Assembly: GCF_012927105.1 (NCBI RefSeq)
Contig: NZ_JABBFV010000001.1
Location: forward strand, 372,001 to 436,000
Source: Sphingobium psychrophilum
GTDB lineage: Bacteria > Pseudomonadota > Alphaproteobacteria > Sphingomonadales > Sphingomonadaceae
Reading direction: 5' to 3'
DNA: 64,000 nucleotides
A model generated the notes under the pieces. That model saw only the letters and a list, made by a program, of their open reading frames with translations, ran no database searches and had not been told where the DNA came from. Positions 56,012 to 64,000 of this stretch are shown piece after piece (positions within the stretch are counted from its first letter, which is position 1; every line of letters begins with the position of its first letter). A program made the position numbers and the translations under genes.

Positions 56012-56644
56012 GTGACCGAGCAGAACTATTCTTCGATGCGGGCCGCCATGGTCGAAAGCCAGTTGCGCACCAGCGACGTGGGCGACCAGCGTGTCATCGC
56101 CGCGATGGCGAAGGTGCCGCGCGAGGATTTCGTGCCCGCGCAGCGCCGTGCCATGGCCTATATCGACCGTCCCATTCCGTTGGCCGGGGGGCGTTCGCTC
56201 AATCCGCCGCTGGTGACGGGGCGGCTGCTCAATGAAGCGCAGGTCGTTCCGGGCGACAAGGTGCTGCTGATCGGCGCGGCGACCGGCTATGCCGCCGCGC
56301 TGCTGTCCGAACTGGGCGCGCAGGTGACCGCGGTCGAGGAAGAGGGCGGAGCGGAGATCGCGCTGCCTGGCGTGACGGTCGTGCGCGGCGCGCTTACCGC
56401 CGGCGCGGCCGATGGCGCGCCCTATGACCTTTTGTTCATCGACGGTGCGGTGGAGGAAGTCCCCGCGGCGCTCGTTCAGCAGCTTGCCGAGGACGCCCGC
56501 GTGGTGACGGGAATCGTCGACAGGGGCGTCACGCGCCTGAGCAGCGGTCGGGTGGTCGGCGGCGTGCTGGGGCTGAGCAGCCTGGTCGATATCGAAATGG
56601 TGGTGTTGCCTGGTTTCGGCGCACCCAAGGGATTTGTGTTCTAA
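56012..56644 (+). CDS. Protein-L-isoaspartate O-methyltransferase-like protein
   Basis: 210 residues. NYSSMRAAMVESQLRTSDVGDQRVI and VPREDFVP and the SAM region VLLIGAATGYAAALLSELG match Pcm-like proteins that sit before tolC in sphingomonads. The SAM motif is GAATGY rather than the standard GxGSGY, so repair activity is not certain. The start is a GTG at 56012 with GAGGA 6 bp upstream. tolC follows after 20 bp. Confidence 0.85.
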   Translation: MTEQNYSSMRAAMVESQLRTSDVGDQRVIAAMAKVPREDFVPAQRRAMAYIDRPIPLAGGRSLNPPLVTGRLLNEAQVVPGDKVLLIGAATGYAAALLSELGAQVTAVEEEGGAEIALPGVTVVRGALTAGAADGAPYDLLFIDGAVEEVPAALVQQLAEDARVVTGIVDRGVTRLSSGRVVGGVLGLSSLVDIEMVVLPGFGAPKGFVF

Positions 56645-56664
56645 AAAATGATGGGCGGGGACAG

Positions 56665-58170
56665 ATGACGGCGCAGCGCACCTTTTATCGGCATCATGCC
56701 GCAGCCGCGTTGCTGTTGCTGTCCTCTGCCCTGGCCAACGGCGTCCTGGCTAGCAGCGCGCAGGCCGAGACGTTGCAGAGCGCGCTGGCCAAGGCCTATG
56801 CGTCCAACCCGACGCTGACCGGCGCGCGCGCGGGGCAGCGCGCGACCGACGAAAATGTGCCGATCCAGAAAGCGGCGGGCCGGCCCGGCGTGGACGTGTC
56901 GGGCAGCTTTTCTGAAAGCATCCTCAAGCCCACGATCAGTTTCACGTCGCCGCAGCGGACCGTGAATGCGCAGGCGCAGCTGAACGTGCCGATCTATTCG
57001 GGCGGTTCGGTGCGCAACGGGGTGAAGGCGGCCAAGACGCGCGTGGAGGCTGGGCAGGCCAATTTGCGCGGGACGGAAGCGAGCATTTTTTCGCAGACCG
57101 TGGGCGCTTACATGGATGTGATCCGCGACAGCGCGATCGTGTCGCTGAACCAGTCCAATGTGCGTGCGCTGGAGGTCAATCTCCAGGCGACCAACGACCG
57201 ATTCGAAGTCGGCGACCTGACCCGGACCGACGTGGCCCAGTCGCAGTCGCGGCTGGCGCTGGCCCGGTCCGACTTGCAGATTGCGCAAGCCAATCTGATC
57301 ACCAGCCGTGAAAATTATATCGCGCTGGTGGGGGACGCCCCCGACGCGCTGGAACCGCCGCCCGCGCTGCCGGGCCTGCCCGCTACGCCGGTCGCCGCGG
57401 TGCAGGTCGCGCTGAACGACAATCCGGACATATTGGCGGCCAAGAAGAACCGGATCGCCGCAGGCTATGACGTGAAGGTGGCGCGCGCCGGGCGCCTGCC
57501 GACGCTGTCGGGCTTCACGACGGCGGGTTATACCAATTACCTGCATACGCTGGGTGGCACGGCGCAGGATGCGGATGGCAATTCTGTGGAAGGGCCACAG
57601 ATCAACAAGCAAGCCACCGCTGGCGTCCAGCTGACCATCCCGCTCTATCAGGGTGGTCGTCCGGCCGCGCAGGTCCGCCAAAATCAGGCGCTCGAATCGC
57701 AGGCGATCGAGCGCGAGATCGAGGTGGAGCGCAGCGTCATTTCCCAGACGCGCGCCGCCTATGCCAGCTGGCAGGCATCGTTGGAGAGTATCGAATCGAA
57801 TCGCAAGGCGGTCGAGGCCGCCAATCTGTCGCTGGAAGGCGTGCAGGCGGAAAATTCGGTCGGTAGTCGCACGATCCTCGACATCCTGAACGCCGAACAG
57901 GAAGCGTTGAACGCCAAGGTTCAGTTGGTGACGGCGCAGCGCAACGCCTATGTTGCGGGTTTCAGCGTCATCGCGGCCATGGGCCATGCCGAAGCCGACG
58001 ATCTGGGCCTGGAAGGCGGCACGCTCTATGACCCGATGGTCAATTATGAACGGGTTAAGGGCAAGTGGCTGGATTGGAGCTTCGATCCCAAGCCGACCCC
58101 CGTCGCCACGCGGACCGTTGACACGCCCGCGCAAAACGCCAATGTCGAACCCGCTTCGCGGCAGCCTTAA
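56665..58170 (+). CDS. tolC: TolC family outer-membrane channel
   Basis: 501 residues. A signal peptide (to about SAQAET) is followed by two OEP repeats (about 35-245 and 260-465), each a coiled-coil hairpin plus beta strands, e.g. LQSALAKAYASNPTLTGARAG and VSVAYASWQASLES-like. It forms the exit duct for type I secretion or RND pumps; no partner pump lies nearby. The C-terminal 35 residues are Pro-rich and disordered. Possibly co-transcribed with the Pcm-like gene. Confidence 0.9.
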   Translation: MTAQRTFYRHHAAAALLLLSSALANGVLASSAQAETLQSALAKAYASNPTLTGARAGQRATDENVPIQKAAGRPGVDVSGSFSESILKPTISFTSPQRTVNAQAQLNVPIYSGGSVRNGVKAAKTRVEAGQANLRGTEASIFSQTVGAYMDVIRDSAIVSLNQSNVRALEVNLQATNDRFEVGDLTRTDVAQSQSRLALARSDLQIAQANLITSRENYIALVGDAPDALEPPPALPGLPATPVAAVQVALNDNPDILAAKKNRIAAGYDVKVARAGRLPTLSGFTTAGYTNYLHTLGGTAQDADGNSVEGPQINKQATAGVQLTIPLYQGGRPAAQVRQNQALESQAIEREIEVERSVISQTRAAYASWQASLESIESNRKAVEAANLSLEGVQAENSVGSRTILDILNAEQEALNAKVQLVTAQRNAYVAGFSVIAAMGHAEADDLGLEGGTLYDPMVNYERVKGKWLDWSFDPKPTPVATRTVDTPAQNANVEPASRQP

Positions 58171-58177
58171 CCGCTTG

Positions 58178-58207
58178 TTAACCCGGCCGGGTAATCTTAC
58201 GGGTTAA
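58178..58207. terminator. Weak terminator-like dyad after tolC
   Basis: TTAACCCG and CGGGTTAA are inverted copies with an inner GGCCGGG palindrome, directly after the tolC stop. There is no T-run, so termination is uncertain. Confidence 0.35.
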
Positions 58208-58216
58208 GGATGCGCA

Positions 58217-58714
58217 ATGGATTTTGGACGGGGACTATCCATGGGTGACATGACCAAGGAACCCTCGATGGAAGAGATACTCTCGTCCATCAAGCGGATC
58301 ATCGCCGAAGAGGGCGAAGAAGCGGTGCAGGCCGCCCCGCGTCGCACGCGCGCCGAGGCGAAGGCCGTTGCAGCGCCCGTGCCCGTTACGGTCGAAGAGA
58401 TACTGGAACTGACCGACGAGGTCGCGGAGGAGATTGTCATGCCTGCTCCCAAAGCTGCCGCAGCCGCGCCCGTGAGCGCGAGCGTGCCCGGTGACGACTC
58501 GATCCTGTCGGTCGAAAGCGAAGTGGCCGCACGCCACTCGCTCTCGGCCCTGTCCTCCATGCTGGTCGCGCCCAAGGATGGGCAGGACAATACGCTCGAT
58601 GGCCTTGTCCGCTCGATGCTCAAGCCGATGCTGAAGGACTGGCTGGACCAACGCCTGCCTGGGCTGGTCGAAGAGATGGTCGCCAAGGAAATCGCGCGCA
58701 TCGCTGGCCGCTAA
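58217..58714 (+). CDS. popZ: PopZ-like polar organising protein (DUF2497)
   Basis: 165 residues. The N-terminal helix EPSMEEILSSIKRIIAEEG is the PopZ partner-binding helix; an acidic Pro/Ala/Glu linker follows (about 40-110), then the C-terminal oligomerisation region SMLKPMLKDWLDQRLPGLVE. In Caulobacter PopZ condenses at the pole and anchors the chromosome. Two starts are possible: 58217 (AAGGA upstream) and 58241 (MGDMTKEP). Downstream, valS follows popZ only after two inserted genes, whereas the two are usually direct neighbours. Confidence 0.88.
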   Translation: MDFGRGLSMGDMTKEPSMEEILSSIKRIIAEEGEEAVQAAPRRTRAEAKAVAAPVPVTVEEILELTDEVAEEIVMPAPKAAAAAPVSASVPGDDSILSVESEVAARHSLSALSSMLVAPKDGQDNTLDGLVRSMLKPMLKDWLDQRLPGLVEEMVAKEIARIAGR

Positions 58715-58819
58715 ACCAGGCCCGCTCCCTTTTTTGCGACGGCCCGTCCCATATTCCATGATGGACAGGCGCACCCCGATCCCCGGATAGAAGGCCGGGT
58801 TTCAAGGGGGTGATGATCG

Positions 58820-59950
58820 ATGTTCAGCAGGCGCGCGATAGTCCATGGCCTGCTGGGCGCCCCGTTGGCCGCCTGGATCAATGCAGCGCCGGTCTGGGCG
58901 GCATCGGACGACGGCGCTTCGGCCGACATGGCCCGCTTCATCGCGGCGATGCCCAAGGCGGAATATCATGTCCATCTGGAAGGCACGCTGGAAGCGGAGA
59001 TGAAGTTCGCGCTGGCGCAGCGCAAAGGGCTGGACCTGCCCTTCGCCGATGTCGCCGCGATGAAGGCCAGCTATCTTTATCATGATCTGCCCAGCTTCCT
59101 GGCCATCTATTATGACGGCATGAAGGTGCTGCGCACCGAGCAGGATTTCTATGATCTGGCCTATGCTTATCTGGCCAAGGCGGCGTCGCAGAACATTCTC
59201 TACGCCGAAATCTTCTTCGACCCGCAGGAGCATTTGAAGCGCGGCGTGCCGATGGCCGCGGTGATCGGCGGCATTACCCGCGCGCGGGCGGCGGCCGCCG
59301 CGCAACTGGGGATCGGGTCGCAGCTCATCCTCTGCTTCGTGCGCGACCTGTCGGCAGAGTCGGCCATGGCGGCGCTGGACGCGGCGCTGCCGTTTCGCGA
59401 TCAACTGGTCGCGGTCGGGCTGGATTCGGACGAGAAGGATCATCCGCCGGTCAAATTCGCCGCCCATTTCGCCAAGGCGCGCGCCGCGGGGCTGAAGGTC
59501 ACGGCGCATTGCGACCTCAATCAGAAGGACATTATCGAGCATCTGCGTCAGGCGATCGTGGACCTGCGCGTCGACCGGATCGACCATGGCGGCAATATAT
59601 TGGAGTCGCCGACGCTGATCGCCGCGGCGAAGGCGCGCAATTTCTATTTCACCGTCTGCCCGACATTTTCCGGCACCGTGCGCGGCGATGCGCCGCCGGT
59701 CGACGTGGTGCGCGGGATGATCGACGCGGGCCTGAACATCACCATCAATTCCGACGATCCGGCCTATATGGGCAGCGAATATCTCAATGAAGTGCTGGTC
59801 AAGGCGCAGGCGCACAGCGCGCTGACCAAGGCGGAACTGGTGCGGTTGCAGCGCAACGCCTTTAACGCCGGATGGATGGACGAGGGGCTGCGCGCCGCCT
59901 GCCATGCCAAGCTGGACGCCTTCGCCAAGGCGGAGCGTATCGTGGCCTGA
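58820..59950 (+). CDS. Exported adenosine/adenine deaminase-like protein with altered active site
   Basis: 376 residues. A signal peptide (SRRAIVHGLLGAPLAAWINA, with SRR) is followed by a metal-dependent deaminase barrel similar to bacterial adenine deaminase. Zn ligands are visible: His50 and His52 (EYHVHLEG), His230 and the Asp pair 312-313 (INSDDPAY); RIDHG supplies His256. At His230 the expected HAGE, with its catalytic Glu, is instead HCDLNQKD; Asp232 or a nearby acid might replace it. This suggests another substrate or a dead enzyme. It lies between popZ and the S9 peptidase gene. Confidence 0.82.
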   Translation: MFSRRAIVHGLLGAPLAAWINAAPVWAASDDGASADMARFIAAMPKAEYHVHLEGTLEAEMKFALAQRKGLDLPFADVAAMKASYLYHDLPSFLAIYYDGMKVLRTEQDFYDLAYAYLAKAASQNILYAEIFFDPQEHLKRGVPMAAVIGGITRARAAAAAQLGIGSQLILCFVRDLSAESAMAALDAALPFRDQLVAVGLDSDEKDHPPVKFAAHFAKARAAGLKVTAHCDLNQKDIIEHLRQAIVDLRVDRIDHGGNILESPTLIAAAKARNFYFTVCPTFSGTVRGDAPPVDVVRGMIDAGLNITINSDDPAYMGSEYLNEVLVKAQAHSALTKAELVRLQRNAFNAGWMDEGLRAACHAKLDAFAKAERIVA

Positions 59951-60076
59951 TCCCGCCGCGACGCGCGCCCTTGTCGGCATCGCCGTGCGGGTTTAGGCCA
60001 TAGCCATCATCCGCATCGCCCGCCGCCCCATCCGGCCGTGAACGGGGCAGGGCGATCGACTTGGAAAGCCTGTTGC

Positions 60077-62125
60077 ATGAAGACTATCCTTACCGCTGCG
60101 CTGGCCGCTACTGCGCTGGGCGCATGCCCCATGCCGGCCCTCGCCCGGCCCTTTACGCCCGCCGATATGGTTTCGCTGGACCGCATAGCCGCCCCGGCCG
60201 TGTCGCCGGATGGGAAATGGCTGGCCTATCAGTTGCGCAGCACCGACCTGGCGGCGAACAAGGGGCGGATCGACCTCTATCTGCTGGACATTGGCAAGGC
60301 CGGGCAGGTCCCGAAGCTGATCGCATCCAAGCCCGACAAGAATGAAGCGTCGCCGGTCTTTTCGCCGGACGGATCGGCGCTCTATTTCCAGTCTAACGCT
60401 AGCGGCGACGACCAATTGTGGCGCGTGGCGCTGAGCGGTGGCGATCCGGTGCAGATCAGCAAGGTGCCGGGCGGCATTTCGGGCTTTCTGCTCGGCCCCG
60501 ACGGCAGCCAGGTGGCGCTCTGGGCCGATCGGCCGGTCGGCGCAAAGACGATCGACGATGTGAAAGGCGAGGTGCCCAAGGAGGCCGGCAGCGGCCGCGT
60601 CTATGAGCAACTGTTCGTGCGCCATTGGGACACATGGGCGGACGGCCAGCGGTCGCAAATCTTCGTGATGCCGGTCACGGGCGGTCCGGCGATGTCGGTG
60701 ATGGGGGCGCTTGTAGGCGATAGCCCGTCCAAGCCCTTTGGCGGGGCCGAGGAAATCAACTGGAGCAAGGACGGCAAGACGCTGTTCTTCGCGCTGCGCG
60801 AGGCGGGACGAATCGAGCCGTTGTCGACCAATCTCGACATTTTCGCAGTACCGGCGGACGGCAGCGCTGCGCCCGTCAACCTGACCGACGCCAATGACGC
60901 GACCGATACGCTGCCGACCGTGTCTCCGGACGGCAAATGGCTGGCCTATGTCGCGATGCAGCGGCCGGGCTATGAAGCCGACCGTCAGGTGCTGATGCTG
61001 CGCAACATCGCTACCGGCGCGACGAGAGCGCTGACCGAGGGCTGGGACCGGTCGGTCGCGTCGATCGCCTGGGAGGCGAACGGCAAGGGGCTGCTGGTCA
61101 CCGCCAATGACGTGCTGGATAACCCGGTGTTCCGGGTCGATGCGGCGTCGGGGAAGGTGGCGCGCCTCACGCAGAAAGGCCATGCGGGTAGCGTCGTGCC
61201 GTTGCCCAAGGGCGGTTTCGTCTATGCGCTGGACAGCATCCAGTCGCCTGCGGATTTCTGGAAGATGCCGGCAAAGGGGAAGCCGGTGCGCCTGACCAGC
61301 GTCAATGCGAGCAAGCTGGCGGGCGTCGATGACGTGTCGGTCGAGCGCTTCAGCTTCAAGGGCGCCAATGGCGACACCGTCTGGGGCCAGATCGTCAAGC
61401 CGCTAAACCCATCTGCCAGCGGCACGGTGAACAAGCTGCCGGTCGCCTTCCTGGTCCATGGCGGGCCGCAGGGCAGCTTTAACGATAGCTGGTCCTATCG
61501 CTGGAATCCCAAGGCGTTCGCCGCCCATGGCTATGCGGCGGTGATCGTCGATTTCCATGGCAGCACAGGCTATGGCCAGGCCTTCACCGATGCCATCAAC
61601 AAGGATTGGGGCGGCAAGCCGCTGGAAGACCTGAAGCTGGGTCTGGCGGCGGCCGCGGCGAGGGATGGCGCGATCGATGCCGGCAATGCCTGCGCGCTGG
61701 GCGCCAGCTATGGCGGCTATATGATGAACTGGATCGAGGGCAAATGGGCTGATGGCTTCAAGTGCATCGTTCAGCATGACGGCGTGTTCGACGCGCGCGC
61801 CATGGCCTATGAAACCGAGGAATTATGGTTCGACGAATGGGAGCATGGCGGCCCCCATTATGAGAAGTCGGAAGAGTATGAGAAATGGAACCCGGTCAAT
61901 CATGTGACGGCGTGGAAGACGCCGATGCTGGTGGTGACGAGCGAGAAGGATTTCCGCATCCCTTATACGCAGGGGCTGGCCGCCTTCACCGCGCTCCAGC
62001 GGCGCGACATTCCATCGAAGCTGCTGGTGTTTCCAGACGAGAATCACTGGGTCTTGAAGCCGAAAAACTCCCTGCAATGGTATGGTGAGGCGCTTGGCTG
62101 GCTCGACAAGTGGACGGGGAAGTAA
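60077..62125 (+). CDS. Exported S9 family prolyl-oligopeptidase-like peptidase
   Basis: 682 residues. A signal peptide (to about PALA) is followed by a seven-bladed beta-propeller built from [15 protein letters not shown] repeats (about 35-430) and an alpha/beta-hydrolase domain with the catalytic triad Ser544 (GASYGGYM), Asp625 (SEKDFRIP) and His657 (ENHWVLKP). It cleaves short peptides, in the way of dipeptidyl or acylaminoacyl peptidases. The 126-bp gap from the deaminase gene shows no terminator. Confidence 0.93.
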   Translation: MKTILTAALAATALGACPMPALARPFTPADMVSLDRIAAPAVSPDGKWLAYQLRSTDLAANKGRIDLYLLDIGKAGQVPKLIASKPDKNEASPVFSPDGSALYFQSNASGDDQLWRVALSGGDPVQISKVPGGISGFLLGPDGSQVALWADRPVGAKTIDDVKGEVPKEAGSGRVYEQLFVRHWDTWADGQRSQIFVMPVTGGPAMSVMGALVGDSPSKPFGGAEEINWSKDGKTLFFALREAGRIEPLSTNLDIFAVPADGSAAPVNLTDANDATDTLPTVSPDGKWLAYVAMQRPGYEADRQVLMLRNIATGATRALTEGWDRSVASIAWEANGKGLLVTANDVLDNPVFRVDAASGKVARLTQKGHAGSVVPLPKGGFVYALDSIQSPADFWKMPAKGKPVRLTSVNASKLAGVDDVSVERFSFKGANGDTVWGQIVKPLNPSASGTVNKLPVAFLVHGGPQGSFNDSWSYRWNPKAFAAHGYAAVIVDFHGSTGYGQAFTDAINKDWGGKPLEDLKLGLAAAAARDGAIDAGNACALGASYGGYMMNWIEGKWADGFKCIVQHDGVFDARAMAYETEELWFDEWEHGGPHYEKSEEYEKWNPVNHVTAWKTPMLVVTSEKDFRIPYTQGLAAFTALQRRDIPSKLLVFPDENHWVLKPKNSLQWYGEALGWLDKWTGK

Positions 62126-62168
62126 AAGCGCTGGAACCAGATGGGAAGGCGCTCTAAAGCGCCTTCCC

Positions 62169-64000
<1,832 letters not shown>

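Overview
The window is GC-rich, gene-dense DNA from an alphaproteobacterium, most likely a sphingomonad (Sphingomonas/Sphingobium group). The family-level call is inferred from several things: a ChvI-ChvG-HprK-RapZ-PTS(Ntr) cluster with pckA divergent from it, a PopZ-type protein beside a TolC-like channel, the lptD-surA-pdxA-rsmA order, and many dispersed palindromic intergenic repeats. No phage, transposase, CRISPR array or rRNA operon was seen. There is one tRNA (Cys, GCA).

Layout. 1-3.3 kb: the start of an MFS transporter gene, a TrmH-type rRNA/tRNA methyltransferase, an AI-2E-type permease, a repeat-bearing gap and a less GC-rich orphan gene. 3.3-9.6 kb: a regulatory block on the minus strand (HPr, EIIA-Man type, RapZ, short HprK, sensor kinase ChvG, regulator ChvI), with PEP carboxykinase divergent; this couples PEP/nitrogen signalling to envelope sensing. 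9.7-19.4 kb: ferredoxin-NADP reductase, an exported DUF885 protein, small unknowns, an NfeD/SPFH pair, a CitE-like lyase, DUF1206 and UbiG. 19.7-21 kb: aspartate kinase.

21-30.1 kb is an accessory stretch between lysC and ptsP, which are often close neighbours in alphaproteobacteria. It holds a nitronate monooxygenase, a proline-rich lipoprotein, two HxlR-regulated modules (an SDR; a DUF1428-VOC-VOC-SRPBCC operon), and a tandem pair of HisC-like aminotransferases that both carry twin-arginine signals. 30.1-37.8 kb returns to core genes: ptsP (which would feed the HPr/EIIA at 3.3 kb), RodZ-like, cpoB, tilS and ftsH. 37.9-39.4 kb is a less GC-rich island carrying one cupin + DUF2867 fusion gene.

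39.6-53.3 kb: guaB, an RsmB-like methyltransferase, a TPR protein, the ribosomal oxygenase RoxA followed directly by an in-frame zinc-ribbon reading frame with no standard start codon, an RluE-like pseudouridine synthase, then rsmA-pdxA-surA-lptD facing pepA-holC-ndk. 53.4-55.8 kb: a TSUP permease, an unknown anchored protein, a GST and tRNA-Cys. 56-64 kb: pcm-like, tolC, popZ, then an exported adenosine-deaminase-like protein lacking the HAGE motif and an S9 peptidase, then valS running off the right edge. valS contains a stretch of about 200 bp with unlike codon usage.

The best candidates for something undescribed are the exported aminotransferase pair, the cupin-DUF2867 gene, the start-less zinc-ribbon frame behind roxA, and the HCDL-type exported deaminase. 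None shows a complete new multi-gene system that can be proven from sequence alone.
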